A stretch of 36,306 nucleotides of DNA from an uncultured Corynebacterium sp. (GCF_946223165.1 NZ_CAMIBP010000029.1:1-36306); one strand, 5' to 3'. Positions 6,966 to 15,526 are shown, counted from the stretch's first letter. Notes: a model not told the origin generated them from the letters alone. A program made the numbers and translations.

Positions 6966-8105
6966 ACGTCCGAATTGGAGGCGCTGCGCAACGGCGTGCA
7001 TATCCTCACCGCGGTGCTGCTGGTGGTGGCCGTGGTCATGTCCGTGAAGATGCCGCTGGGTGAAGCGGCCACGAACCTCATGCTCATGTCCGGGTTCGCG
7101 GCCATCTATTTCGGCGGTTGGAGCTACCTGGACCGGTGGGCGATGGTGCCGAAGGCGATCTGGCTCGGCACGCTCACCATGCTGTGGTTCATGGACATGA
7201 TCATCGCCCCGGCGGCGATGTACCTGGTGTTCTCGCTGTTCTTCCTGTACCTGCGGGTGTTCGATGACTGGCGCGGCGTCGTCCTCGTTATCTTTTCCAC
7301 GGCGCTCTCGGTGGGCGTGCAGTTTCCCGGAGGCATCACCTTTGGCGGCGCCATGGGCCCCGCGGTTTCCGCGCTGGTCACCGTGGCCATCCACTTCACG
7401 TACATGAAGCTGGCGCGCACCAACGTGGAGCTTAAGGAGACGCAGGCGCAGCTCGCGGAGTCGGAACACAACGCGGGCGTGGTGGCCGAGCGCCAGCGCA
7501 TCGCGCACGAGATTCATGACACCCTGGCCCAGGGCCTGTCCTCCATTCAGATGCTGCTGCATGCTGCCGATGCCGACCTGGACAAGCACGACGAGGCCAA
7601 GGCGCGCGAGCGCATCGGCCTCGCCCGCAAGACCGCGGCGGACAACCTGGCGGAGGCGCGCGCGATGATTGCCGCGCTGCAGCCGGCGGCGCTGGCGGAG
7701 ACCTCCCTGGCCGAGGCGCTCGAGCGCATGGCGCAGGGCTTTGCGGCGACGAGTGGCATCGATATCGACGTCGACGTGGAGGGCGAGGCGTGCCAGCTGC
7801 CCATGAAGCAGGAGGCGGCGCTGCTGCGCGTGGCGCAGGGTGCTGTGGGCAACGTGGTGAAGCATTCGGGGGCCGCACGGGCACGCATCACGGTGACGTA
7901 CGACGAGGACGAGGTGCGCGTCGACGTCGTGGACAACGGCAAGGGTTTTGACGTTGATGCCGTCGAGTCGCGGCCCGCCGGACTCGGGCACATCGGGCTC
8001 AGCGCGATGCGGCGTCGCGCCGCGGAACTGGGCGGGGAGGTCGTCATCGAGTCCACCCCGGGGTCAGGTTCGGCGGTGTCAGTGAGTATGCCCATCGGTA
8101 GTTAG
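6951..8105 (+). CDS. hrrS: heme-responsive-type sensor histidine kinase HrrS
   Basis: This 384-residue membrane kinase has about six hydrophobic segments in residues 15-150, a linker with coiled-coil character (155-178), a HisKA_3 dimerisation domain and an ATPase domain (about 280-384). The phosphoacceptor is His189 in IAHEIHDTLAQG. The N-box NVVKHSGA and the G-boxes DNGKGFD and GLGHIGL are intact. Together with the adjacent LuxR-type regulator it matches HrrSA, which in C. glutamicum and C. diphtheriae senses heme and controls heme oxygenase, heme synthesis and respiratory genes. The name rests on order relative to sodA/msrA and on the sequence. The paralogous ChrS is the main alternative. 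The upstream in-frame codons overlap the lipoprotein gene; the leaderless element fixes the start at 6951. Confidence 0.85.
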   Translation: MKTSLTSELEALRNGVHILTAVLLVVAVVMSVKMPLGEAATNLMLMSGFAAIYFGGWSYLDRWAMVPKAIWLGTLTMLWFMDMIIAPAAMYLVFSLFFLYLRVFDDWRGVVLVIFSTALSVGVQFPGGITFGGAMGPAVSALVTVAIHFTYMKLARTNVELKETQAQLAESEHNAGVVAERQRIAHEIHDTLAQGLSSIQMLLHAADADLDKHDEAKARERIGLARKTAADNLAEARAMIAALQPAALAETSLAEALERMAQGFAATSGIDIDVDVEGEACQLPMKQEAALLRVAQGAVGNVVKHSGAARARITVTYDEDEVRVDVVDNGKGFDVDAVESRPAGLGHIGLSAMRRRAAELGGEVVIESTPGSGSAVSVSMPIGS

Positions 8106-8183
8106 GCTAGACTCACAACTAAACTTTCGGTTGATTGCGCGTGCGTCAGGGCACGCGTCGGCGAAGAAGGAGCGTCATCCGCC

Positions 8184-8819
8184 GTGATTAGGGTTCTGCT
8201 TGCAGACGACCACGAGATTGTTCGCATGGGGCTGCGCGCCATTCTGGAGGGGGCGGATGACATCGACGTTGTGGGGGAGGTGGCCACGGCGGAGGCGGCC
8301 ATCGCGCAGGCCGCGCAGGGCGGAATCGACGTCATCCTCATGGACCTGCGCTTCGGCGCGGGCGTGGAGGGCACGCGGGTCATGACCGGCGCGGAGGCCA
8401 CTCGCGCCATTCGGCAGGAGGCCAACCCGCCCAAGGTGCTCGTGGTCACCAACTATGACACGGACGCCGACATCCTGGGGGCCATCGAGGCCGGCGCCGT
8501 GGGCTACCTCCTCAAGGACGCCCCGCCGGCCGAGCTGCTCGCCGCGGTGCGTTCCGCCGCCGACGGAGACTCCGCGCTGTCGCCTACGGTGGCGGACCGT
8601 CTCATGAACCGCGTGCGGACGCCGCGCACGTCCCTGACTCCGCGCGAGCTTGAGGTGCTGCAGCTGGTGGCCGCCGGTGCCTCGAACCGCCAGATCGGCC
8701 AGGATCTCATGCTCTCCGAGGCGACGGTGAAGTCTCACCTCGTGCACATCTATGACAAGTTGGGCGTGCGCTCCCGCACCTCCGCGGTGGCAGCTGCCCG
8801 CGAACAGGGAGTGCTCTAA
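8184..8819 (+). CDS. hrrA: NarL/LuxR-family response regulator HrrA
   Basis: This is a 211-residue regulator. The receiver domain (1-120) has Asp8/Asp9, the phosphorylation site Asp54 (ILMDLRFG), Thr in VVTNYD and Lys in LLKDAPP. The LuxR helix-turn-helix (about 150-208) shows LTPRELEVLQLVAAGASNRQ and then SEATVKSHLVHIYDKL. It follows hrrS by 78 bp and starts at GTG 8184 behind GAAGGAGCG. The intergenic gap may hold a second promoter. Partner kinase and order support HrrA, the heme-dependent global regulator. The near-identity of the receiver to HrrA as I remember it raises confidence over ChrA. A GC-rich hairpin follows the stop. Confidence 0.88.
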   Translation: MIRVLLADDHEIVRMGLRAILEGADDIDVVGEVATAEAAIAQAAQGGIDVILMDLRFGAGVEGTRVMTGAEATRAIRQEANPPKVLVVTNYDTDADILGAIEAGAVGYLLKDAPPAELLAAVRSAADGDSALSPTVADRLMNRVRTPRTSLTPRELEVLQLVAAGASNRQIGQDLMLSEATVKSHLVHIYDKLGVRSRTSAVAAAREQGVL

Positions 8820-8831
8820 AACTCGCGAACG

Positions 8832-8868
8832 CCCCGGTCGCCGCAGGGACGGTGCGGTGTGTCCGGGG
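8832..8868. terminator. GC-rich hairpin between hrrA and the Lsr2-like gene
   Basis: CCCCGG (8832-8837) pairs with CCGGGG (8863-8868), and inside it CCGCA (8841-8845) pairs with TGCGG (8853-8857). There is no T-run on either strand. It sits between convergent genes and may act as a weak bidirectional terminator. Confidence 0.45.
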
Positions 8869-8885
8869 TGGAGTGGTTGCCGGGG

Positions 8886-9185
8886 TTAGGAGCCCAGCTG
8901 TGCGTCGTTGAAGGCGTCGATGATCTCGTACGGGATCGTGCCGCGGTGCGCGATGGGGATGCCCTGCGCGCGGGCCCAGTCGCGGATCTCGCGCGGATTG
9001 ATCCGGCGGTAGTCCGTTTCTGGGGCCACGCGGGCGGCGTCGACGAAGGGCTGCAGGAGTTCGTGGAACTTGGCGGCGTTGTCGTGGGACAGACCCAGGG
9101 TGTAGTTCTTGCCGTTAACGGAAAAACGGATAACTTCTAGTTCATCCTCGGAAATGAGGGAATGGTCTAGAACACCTGCCCGCAT
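8886..9185 (-). CDS. Lsr2-like nucleoid protein with altered DNA-binding hook
   Basis: This 99-residue protein is related to Lsr2, the H-NS-like silencer of AT-rich DNA in actinobacteria. The N-terminal oligomerisation part shows VIRFSVNGKNYTLGLSHDNAAKF and a helix ending in FVDAAR, both typical. The C-terminal domain shows REIRDWARAQGI and PYEIIDAF. The minor-groove hook, RGR in Lsr2, reads RGT here (AHRGTIP), and the N-terminal strand is short. ATG 9185 was chosen because the in-frame start at 9248 overlaps the upstream gene. It follows the DUF6474 gene by 22 bp and is probably co-transcribed. No good ribosome site is seen. Possible roles are a weaker silencer or a modulator of a full-length Lsr2. 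Confidence 0.82.
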   Translation of the reverse strand: MRAGVLDHSLISEDELEVIRFSVNGKNYTLGLSHDNAAKFHELLQPFVDAARVAPETDYRRINPREIRDWARAQGIPIAHRGTIPYEIIDAFNDAQLGS

Positions 9186-9207
9186 TGGGCGCCCAGTTTT
9201 TTTCTTA

Positions 9208-9843
9208 TTATTTGCGCAGTTTTTCCTGAATTTCCCGAGAAACGCCATCGATATCCGAGGAGATAGAGGAATGCGCGCGGCGGCGCTGCTGCGGCGTCAT
9301 GAACTCCGCGTTGTCAATGGCCCCGTCAAGCTCCGTGAGGCGGTCCTTGACGTCGCGCTTGAAACCGGCCGGCAGCTCGGTGTTGTCGAGGGAATTGCGC
9401 AGGCCGGCGGTGCGGGCCTTGAGGGAAGCGCCGTGGCCGCCGAAGGAAGCGAGCTGGTCGGTGGAGATGCCGGCGCGCTTAGCCTGCTGCTTCTCCAGAG
9501 CCTCGCGGCCGGCGACGATGCCGCGGTAGATGAGTGGCAGCAGGATGGGGGCGGCGGCGCGGGCGGCACCCGCGTAGCGATTGATGGTGGAGGCGTTGAT
9601 GCGGCCGGCCTTGAGCTTGGCCAGCTCGTTCTTGGCCATCTTCTGCTCATGCTTGCGGCGCTTCCTCAGGCCCTTTTCCTCGGACTTGATGAGGGCCTTC
9701 TCCTGCTTGGCCAGCAGCTTGGCCTGGCGCTCCTGTGCCTTGGTCTGGGCCTTGACCTCAGCGAGTGCGCGGCTCTTGGCGGCCTTAATCTCAGCCTTGG
9801 CCGCGCGGCGGTTCTTCTGGATGGTCTTGAGGATGCTTGCCAT
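9208..9843 (-). CDS. DUF6474 coiled-coil protein
   Basis: This 211-residue protein is very rich in Lys, Ala, Glu and Gln. Residues 1-75 form a highly charged helix or coiled coil (many KAQ and KLLAKQEKA patterns). A moderately hydrophobic segment (about 88-112, AARAAAPILLPLIYRGIVAG) follows, and then a helical C-terminal half with GISTDQLASFGGHGASL. It fits corynebacterial DUF6474 proteins, whose function is unknown. The start has AAAGGA 8 nt upstream. It precedes the Lsr2-like gene by 22 bp in the same direction. The basic N-terminal helix next to an H-NS-like protein suggests nucleoid association or a membrane link, but this is inference from composition and context. Confidence 0.8.
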   Translation of the reverse strand: MASILKTIQKNRRAAKAEIKAAKSRALAEVKAQTKAQERQAKLLAKQEKALIKSEEKGLRKRRKHEQKMAKNELAKLKAGRINASTINRYAGAARAAAPILLPLIYRGIVAGREALEKQQAKRAGISTDQLASFGGHGASLKARTAGLRNSLDNTELPAGFKRDVKDRLTELDGAIDNAEFMTPQQRRRAHSSISSDIDGVSREIQEKLRK

Positions 9844-9906
9844 GAGGGTTCCTTTAATCTCTAACAGGTTTATCGCTCACCAACTTTACCCGTTAGGCTC
9901 GAGGGC

Positions 9907-11391
9907 GTGAGTGTAACAATCGAGCCGCTGGGCGCCACCGACCTTGTCGGCTGCCGCTTCCGGCTCGTGCAGCGCCGCGCGCATCCCCTCCAGCCGCCTA
10001 CGCACGCGGGCCAGGCGCGGGCCGTCCGGGCCGAGGCTGCGCGAGTAGCGGTGGCGGAAAAACTCCCGGTCAGCTCGAAGAGCTTTCGTCGGGTGGACTT
10101 GGTCAAGGACTCCGCCCGGCCCTTCTACCGGGAAATGGCCACGCTCGAGCTCATGGCCGCGGGTATCGATCTCATCACGAATGCCCGCTTCGCCGCCCCG
10201 GGAGATGCCTGGGCCGTGGATATTGACGGCCTGCTTAAGGTAAGCGACGCACCGCTGGCGTACGCCCCGCTGCTGGTCTCCTCCCATCGCGTTGCCCGCC
10301 CCTCTCCCGGGGCGGCGCTGGACGGCGTGCCCACGCATCGGCTGGGCCTCTCCGCACCGCTGCGCCTCCCCTATAAGCTGCGCCACCATGTCGCCGATGG
10401 ATACCGCCTAGCGCTGGCGGCGCGCGGGTTGGCGGCCTCGGGCGTGGACTCGGGTCGGGGCATCGTCATCGGCCAAGACCGGGAGACCGCATTCTTCGTG
10501 GACACGGCCCAGTATCAGCCCGCGCTCGATGCGGCGCTGCAAGCTACGAAACCAGATCAGCTGCCCACCGCTCCGCGCCGAGTCAAGGAGTGCGCCGGGT
10601 GCCGCTTTTGGGAGCTGTGCCGTCCGCGCCTCGAGGCTGTTGACGAGCTCTCCCTCTTCCTGCCGGGCGACCGCGCACGGGACTACCGGGAGCGCGGCAT
10701 CGAGACCGTGCAGGGGCTTATCGATGCGCGACTGGGCGAGCCGTCGGCGCTGGCGCAGGCCTGGCGGGACGGCATCGATCTGCTGCGGCGTCCCGGATTC
10801 GTGGCCCCGCCGCGCGCCGACGTCGAGGTGGACGTGGACATGGAGGCCTACCTCGACCAGGGGGCGTACCTCTGGGGCGCGTGGCACGCCGGTGAGTATC
10901 AACCCTTTGTCACCTGGCACCAGCTGGGCGGCGCGGCAGAGGCGGCTAATTTTCAGGCCTTCTGGTCCTGGCTCATGGGGCTGCGGGCTAAGGCGCACGC
11001 CGCGGGCAAGACGTTCGCCGCCTATTGCTACTCCGCCCACGGGGAAAATCACTGGATGACCATGTCCGCGGAGCGCTTCGGCGCGCCGCCGGTGGAGGAG
11101 GTCCGCGCATTCATCGCGTCGGAGGAGTGGGTGGACATGTTTACCTACGTCAAGCGTTCTTTCGCCGGCCCGCACGGCTTGGGGCTCAAGATCGTCGCTC
11201 CGCTGGCCGGGCACCGGTGGGCGGAGGACGACTTCGATGGCGAGGAGTCCGTCAACGCCCGCCGGGACGCGGTGCGCGGCGATGCGGAAGCGCGCCGGCG
11301 GTTGCTCGAGTACAATGCCGGCGATGTCCGAGCCACCGCGGCCATCCGGGAGTGGATGAGCGCGGGTGCCCCCGGGGTTCCTAGCCTCTAG
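9907..11391 (+). CDS. TM0106-type RecB-like nuclease with RNase H-fold domain
   Basis: This 494-residue protein matches the TM0106 RecB-like putative nuclease family. The first half (about 1-240) is the RecB/Cas4-like part and ends in a cysteine cluster, KECAGCRFWELC (near residues 225-238), of the sort that binds an Fe-S cluster or zinc. The second half is an RNase H-like exonuclease fold: the acidic strand VDVDMEAYLDQG, an FAAYCYSAHGE region and a final YNAGDVRAT with the last catalytic Asp. The start is GTG 9907. TAGGCT at 9894-9899 lies 7 nt upstream, and no Shine-Dalgarno sequence is present. A small 6 bp stem-loop at 11390-11407 overlaps the stop. The physiological substrate is unknown; DNA repair is a reasonable guess. 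Confidence 0.82.
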   Translation: MSVTIEPLGATDLVGCRFRLVQRRAHPLQPPTHAGQARAVRAEAARVAVAEKLPVSSKSFRRVDLVKDSARPFYREMATLELMAAGIDLITNARFAAPGDAWAVDIDGLLKVSDAPLAYAPLLVSSHRVARPSPGAALDGVPTHRLGLSAPLRLPYKLRHHVADGYRLALAARGLAASGVDSGRGIVIGQDRETAFFVDTAQYQPALDAALQATKPDQLPTAPRRVKECAGCRFWELCRPRLEAVDELSLFLPGDRARDYRERGIETVQGLIDARLGEPSALAQAWRDGIDLLRRPGFVAPPRADVEVDVDMEAYLDQGAYLWGAWHAGEYQPFVTWHQLGGAAEAANFQAFWSWLMGLRAKAHAAGKTFAAYCYSAHGENHWMTMSAERFGAPPVEEVRAFIASEEWVDMFTYVKRSFAGPHGLGLKIVAPLAGHRWAEDDFDGEESVNARRDAVRGDAEARRRLLEYNAGDVRATAAIREWMSAGAPGVPSL

Positions 11392-11408
11392 CTGGAGATT
11401 CCCAGCTC

Positions 11409-12722
11409 CTAGCCCAGGGCGGTAAACAGCGCCCAGATGGCTACCTCTATGCCGACGCCGAGGTAGAGCTGCCAGGCTGGGAAGGGGGCATCGGCAAGCG
11501 CGGCGGCGTCGGGGGCGAGGGCCCGCTTGGTGATGACGGCGCGTTGGGCCCTGACGCCGCGGACCATGAAGAATGGGAACACGGCTAGAGAACCCATGCA
11601 GAGCAGGGAGAAGAGGATCTTCTCGTAGGAATTATCAGAGGCGAGCCAGAGCATTAGTCCGCCGTTGATGAACGTGACGCGGAGGATGCCCAGCCGTCCC
11701 ATCGCGAGCAGGCCCGCGCGGGTGGCGCCCGGCCCGCCGCCCATGGTGGTGGGCAGGAGGTAGGCCATGACGCCGATGAGGAGCTGGCCGGCAAAGCCCA
11801 CGAGGAGCGCCATGACGGGGATCTTCGGGTGGGCCTGCGTGAATTGGGCGGCGGTGAAGTAGACGAGCGTGAGGACGAACCACGTCACGGCGCAGAGCGC
11901 CGAGAGGGACTGGTAGGACAGGGCCTTGGTGTTGACGTTGCCTAGCCACTGCTGCCAATTGAGCACCCAGCCGGCGGTGTAGACGGCCAGGCCGAGCTCG
12001 GGGAAGCCCAGCAGCGCGCCGGCAACGGTGGCCACGACGCCCACGCCCAACAGGATGAGCGCGGGGGAAAGGTAGCGCGTGATGCCTTTGGAACGCCAGA
12101 TGGCGGGGAAGAGCACGCTGAGCGATGCCGCCGCCGCCAGCCCCGTAAAGCCCGCGAGGTTGCACGCGATGTGCGCGATGAGCAGTTTCGGGTTGCCCGG
12201 GTGGTAGGCCAGCAGCCCGCCGAAGAACGCGCCCAGGGGCAGGAATGCCGCCGAGGCCGCGTACGCCGCCACGATGGGCCGGAAGCGCTTGCCCTTCGCC
12301 GCGTGCCACTGCTTCAGCAGGAACCCGGAGTGCCAGAGCATGAGCGCCGCCACGATGGCCGCGCCCGCCACCGTCAGTGGCGGGATGATGAACATGTTGC
12401 CGATAATGACGATGATGGCGCCGAGATTGACGCCGTAGATGCGGTAGAGCTGCAGCGGCCGGGTCTTCTCATCAAGGCGCTGCTGGACAAACTTCTCCGT
12501 GAGGTGCTGCGACCACACGAGGATGGAGTTGGTGAGGATGCCCAGGGTGAAGATGTGGGTGAGTACCCAGCCGTAGTTGGGGATGAGAAAGTGCGTGAGG
12601 CCGCCGGCGATGAAGACCATCATCCAGATGCTCACCGGGCGCGAGGCGCGGCGGTGCCAGACGCGTGGGGACCACTTATCGGCAGCCGGCTTTTCCGGCA
12701 TTACCGCAGCTTTCTCAGTCAT
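11409..12722 (-). CDS. polytopic membrane protein resembling the membrane part of multicopper oxidase/nitrite reductase fusions
   Basis: This 437-residue protein has about 11-12 hydrophobic segments. Conserved-looking histidines sit in or near helices: GGLTHFLIPNYGWVLTHIFTLG, LWHSGFLL, HIACNLAGF. The layout is like the heme/copper NnrS-related membrane module that some corynebacteria fuse to a multicopper oxidase. No copper-oxidase domain is present here, so this may be a stand-alone version. The ATG at 12722 has TAAAGT 7 nt upstream, but that element overlaps the stop of the MFS gene 10 bp away. Either read-through from the MFS gene or a leaderless start is possible. Family assignment is tentative. 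Nitric oxide or metal handling is only a guess. Confidence 0.65.
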   Translation of the reverse strand: MTEKAAVMPEKPAADKWSPRVWHRRASRPVSIWMMVFIAGGLTHFLIPNYGWVLTHIFTLGILTNSILVWSQHLTEKFVQQRLDEKTRPLQLYRIYGVNLGAIIVIIGNMFIIPPLTVAGAAIVAALMLWHSGFLLKQWHAAKGKRFRPIVAAYAASAAFLPLGAFFGGLLAYHPGNPKLLIAHIACNLAGFTGLAAAASLSVLFPAIWRSKGITRYLSPALILLGVGVVATVAGALLGFPELGLAVYTAGWVLNWQQWLGNVNTKALSYQSLSALCAVTWFVLTLVYFTAAQFTQAHPKIPVMALLVGFAGQLLIGVMAYLLPTTMGGGPGATRAGLLAMGRLGILRVTFINGGLMLWLASDNSYEKILFSLLCMGSLAVFPFFMVRGVRAQRAVITKRALAPDAAALADAPFPAWQLYLGVGIEVAIWALFTALG

Positions 12723-12732
12723 TACTCCAACT

Positions 12733-13923
12733 TTAGTCGGATATATTGTGTGCCACCACCGTGACCACGCCGCCGAGCGCCGCGAGAATGAACGCATAGC
12801 CCACCCAGGGCACGACGTCGAAGGCCCAGCCGGTCAGCGCGCCCACGATGGAGGAACCCATGTAGTAGCAGAAGACGTACATGCTCGACGCTTCTGCGCG
12901 GTCGTGCGTGGCCAGCGCGCCCACCCAGCCGGATGCCGTCGAGTGAGCTGCGAAGAATCCGGCGGTAAACAGCGCCATGCCGAGGAGGACCAGCCACAGG
13001 GGCCCCGCCGTGCACGCCGCTCCCACCACCATGAGCAGGCACGTGACCACGAGGACGCGGTGGCGGCCGTATTGTGTGATGAACGCGCCCGCCCGCGCCG
13101 AGGACCACGTGCCCGTCAGGTAGAGGAGGAAGATTAGACCGGCTAGGACCGGCGGCATGCCGAAGTGCTCGATGAGACGGAAGCCGATGAAGTTGTAGAG
13201 CGACACGAAGGTGCCCATGACGAGGAAACCGGTGGCGAAGAGTAGAGCCAGCCGCGGGTTGCGCCAGTGACCGAAGATGGCCTGGGTCTCCGTGCGCAGG
13301 TGGATCTCTTTAGCGTGGAAACGCTCCTGCTTGGGCAGCATGACCCACACGAGGACCGCGAAAATAAACGACACGGCGGAGCTGCACCAAATGGCCCCGT
13401 GCCAGTCCATAAACTCTGCCGCGCCGGTGGGGATGAGGCGGCCGGTGAGCCCGCCCACGGAGTTGCCCGCGATGTAGATGCCCATCGCCTTGGGCAGTGC
13501 GTGCGCGTCGAGCTCCTCCGACAGCCATGCCATCGCGGTGGCCGGCGCGCCCGCCATGACCGCGCCCTGCAGGCCACGCAGCAGGATGAGCGCCCAGCCC
13601 GTCGTGGCCAGGGGTACGAGCAGGCCCAGGATGGCCGCGCCCAGTGTTGAGATGACGAGTACCCGGCCGCGGCCGTAGCGCTCCGAGAGGATGGACGCGG
13701 GCACCACGCACAGCGCCATGCCGCCCGTCGCGGCGGAGACCGTCATAGCGGCTTCCGTGGAGCTCAGTCCCAGCTGATCTACGAGCACCGGCAGCATGGC
13801 CTGCGTGGAATACAGGCCGGAGAAGATGGCCATACCGACGAACAACATGGCGACGGTGGCGCGCGTGGTGCGGCTCAATCGAGGGGTCATCCTGGGGTCT
13901 CGGGTCTTGGCGGCGACGGTCAT
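12733..13923 (-). CDS. MFS transporter, YnfM-like
   Basis: This 396-residue protein has 12 predicted membrane helices. The motif-A-like loop SERYGRGRVLV lies between helices 2 and 3, and the second half carries VSLYNFIGFRL and YLTGTWSSARAG, characteristic of YnfM-type major facilitator permeases. The N-terminus is cytoplasmic and basic. ATG 13923 was chosen over the GTG at 13941 because a GGGAG sequence lies upstream of it. The gene is divergent from a LysR regulator, as ynfM is in E. coli, so the LysR protein probably controls it. The substrate is unknown; export of a small organic compound is typical. The stop is 10 bp from the next gene on the same strand. Confidence 0.85.
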   Translation of the reverse strand: MTVAAKTRDPRMTPRLSRTTRATVAMLFVGMAIFSGLYSTQAMLPVLVDQLGLSSTEAAMTVSAATGGMALCVVPASILSERYGRGRVLVISTLGAAILGLLVPLATTGWALILLRGLQGAVMAGAPATAMAWLSEELDAHALPKAMGIYIAGNSVGGLTGRLIPTGAAEFMDWHGAIWCSSAVSFIFAVLVWVMLPKQERFHAKEIHLRTETQAIFGHWRNPRLALLFATGFLVMGTFVSLYNFIGFRLIEHFGMPPVLAGLIFLLYLTGTWSSARAGAFITQYGRHRVLVVTCLLMVVGAACTAGPLWLVLLGMALFTAGFFAAHSTASGWVGALATHDRAEASSMYVFCYYMGSSIVGALTGWAFDVVPWVGYAFILAALGGVVTVVAHNISD

Positions 13924-13944
13924 GTTTCTATGGTCTCCCACCGG

Positions 13945-13964
13945 GCACGATGTGTAAAATGTGC
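13945..13964. promoter_or_regulatory. inverted repeat in the MFS/LysR divergent promoter
   Basis: GCAC (13945-13948) and GTGC (13961-13964) form an inverted repeat. The TAAAAT at 13955-13960, a likely -10 for the LysR gene, lies between them. LysR proteins usually bind such dyads between divergent genes. The arms are only 4 bp, so this is a weak call. Confidence 0.4.
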
Positions 13965-13993
13965 GAAACTAGCTCAATTGATGCGGAGTGTGC

Positions 13994-14839
13994 ATGAATC
14001 TGGACGATATTCGCGGCGTCGTCGCCGTTGCCGAGGTCGGCCGCGTGGGCGACGCCGCCGATGAACTGGGCATTTCTCAGCCGGCGCTCACCCGCCGCGT
14101 GCAACGCGTCGAGGCCGCCCTGGGCGCCGAGCTCTTCGACCGCGCCGGGCGCGCCCTGCACCTTAACGCCCGCGGCCGCGCCTATCTCCCCTACGCCCGC
14201 CAGCTGCTTGCTGCCGATGCCGCCTCCCGGGCCGAGGTCTCCCGCCTCATGGACCCCGAGCGCGGCACCGTCCGCCTCGACTTCATGCACTCGCTGGGCA
14301 CGTGGATGGTTCCCGACTTGGTCCGTGCCTACCGCGCCGCCCACCCGCACGTGGACTTCCAGCTCCACCAGGGTGCCGCGCGCGAGCTCGTCGACCGTGT
14401 CGCCGCCGGCGAGGCCGATATCGCGCTCGTCGGTCCACGCCCCGACTTCCCTCACTGGCACCAGCTGGAGATGCAGCGCCTCGGCCTCGCCGTGCCGGAG
14501 GGCCACTGGGCTGCCGGCCGCGACACCGTGAACCTAGCCGACTTCGCAAACGAGCCCTTCATCGGCATGCTGCCTGGCTACGGCACCCGCATGCTCCTGG
14601 ACAACCTCGCCGCCGCGGCCGGGTTCACCCCGCGGCTCGTCTTCGAGTCGATGGAGCTGACCACCGTCGCCGGCCTCGTCGCCGCCGGGCTGGGCTCCGC
14701 GCTGCTTCCCCTCGACGACCCGTACCTGCAGGCCACCAACCTCATTCCTCTCGACCCGCCCGCCTACCGTGAGCTGGGCATGGTCTGGCAGCCGGGCTCC
14801 CCGGCCGCGGATCAGTTCCGCGACTTCGTTGCCTCCTGA
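13994..14839 (+). CDS. LysR-family transcriptional regulator
   Basis: This 281-residue regulator has an N-terminal winged helix-turn-helix (about 1-60), with LDDIRGVVAVAEVG and GISQPALTRRVQRVEAAL followed by ELFDRAGRALHL. The C-terminal periplasmic-binding-type effector domain (90-280) includes GTVRLDFMHSLGTWMVP, ADIALVGPRPD and TVAGLVAAGLGSALLP. The start ATG 13994 is preceded by GGAG at 5 nt. The in-frame GTG at 13988 would overlap that site. It is divergent from the MFS gene and presumably activates it in response to a ligand that cannot be guessed. It is convergent with sodA, from which a terminator separates it. Confidence 0.88.
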   Translation: MNLDDIRGVVAVAEVGRVGDAADELGISQPALTRRVQRVEAALGAELFDRAGRALHLNARGRAYLPYARQLLAADAASRAEVSRLMDPERGTVRLDFMHSLGTWMVPDLVRAYRAAHPHVDFQLHQGAARELVDRVAAGEADIALVGPRPDFPHWHQLEMQRLGLAVPEGHWAAGRDTVNLADFANEPFIGMLPGYGTRMLLDNLAAAAGFTPRLVFESMELTTVAGLVAAGLGSALLPLDDPYLQATNLIPLDPPAYRELGMVWQPGSPAADQFRDFVAS

Positions 14840-14860
14840 GTGCACGGGTAGTTGAAAAGG

Positions 14861-14897
14861 GCAAAGAAAAACGCCCCGCGGCGTGAAGCCGGGGGCG
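14861..14897 (-). terminator. terminator of sodA
   Basis: Read on the minus strand, a 10 bp GC stem with one bulged G (14872-14897, loop TTCAC) is followed by TTTTTCTTT (14871 down to about 14863). It lies between the convergent LysR and sodA genes. Confidence 0.85.
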
Positions 14898-14923
14898 AAT
14901 TCTAGCTCGTGGCTAGGAGAGGC

Positions 14924-15526
14924 TTACTTGGTGGCCTCAGCGTAACGAGCGGCGACGTCCTCCCAGTTGAAGACGTTCCAGACTGCCTTGACGTAGTCAG
15001 CCTTGACGTTCTTGTACTGCAGGTAGAAAGCGTGCTCCCACATATCCAGCATGAGCAGCGGGGTCAGGTTAGCGGAGGTATTGCCCTGCTGGTCGGTCAG
15101 CTGCTCGATCACGAGGCGGCCGGCAATGTGGTCGTAACCCAGGACTGCCCAGCCGGAGCCCTGCAGGCCCAGAGCGGCAGCGGAGAAGTGATCCTTGAAC
15201 TCGGCGAAGGAGCCGAAGTCGCGGTTGATAGCCTCGGCCAGCTCACCGGTGGGCTCACCGCCACCGTTCGGGGAGAGGTTCTTCCAGAAGATGGAGTGGT
15301 TGGTGTGGCCACCGAGGTTGAATGCCAGGTCCTTAGACAGGGCGGTCACGACGGACGCGATGGAGCCGTCCTTGCGAGCGGCCTCAAGCTTCTCCAGCGC
15401 AGCGTTGGCGTCGTTGACGTAGTTCTGGTGGTGCTTGGAGTGGTGCAGCTCCATGATCTCAGCAGCAATGTGCGGCTCAAGAGCGTCGTATGCGTAGTCG
15501 AGTTCCGGAAGTTCGTAAACAGCCAT
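14924..15526 (-). CDS. sodA: superoxide dismutase (Mn/Fe type)
   Basis: This 200-residue cytoplasmic enzyme converts superoxide to hydrogen peroxide and oxygen. The first metal ligand His is in ELHHSKHHQNYV (about 25-37), the second in FNLGGHTNHSIFW, and the Asp and last His in MLDMWEHAFYLQYKN. The GGG/QGSGW region fits a manganese enzyme, as in other corynebacteria. There is no signal peptide. The ribosome site GAAAGGA precedes ATG 15526. It has its own terminator and is divergent from msrA across 174 bp, pairing superoxide removal with methionine sulfoxide repair. Confidence 0.97.
   Translation of the reverse strand: MAVYELPELDYAYDALEPHIAAEIMELHHSKHHQNYVNDANAALEKLEAARKDGSIASVVTALSKDLAFNLGGHTNHSIFWKNLSPNGGGEPTGELAEAINRDFGSFAEFKDHFSAAALGLQGSGWAVLGYDHIAGRLVIEQLTDQQGNTSANLTPLLMLDMWEHAFYLQYKNVKADYVKAVWNVFNWEDVAARYAEATK

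Noticed and set aside
11390..11407. Stem-loop AGCTGG/CCAGCT after the TM0106 nuclease gene
   Set aside because: The stem is only 6 bp with no T-run; it may help termination but is too weak to call.
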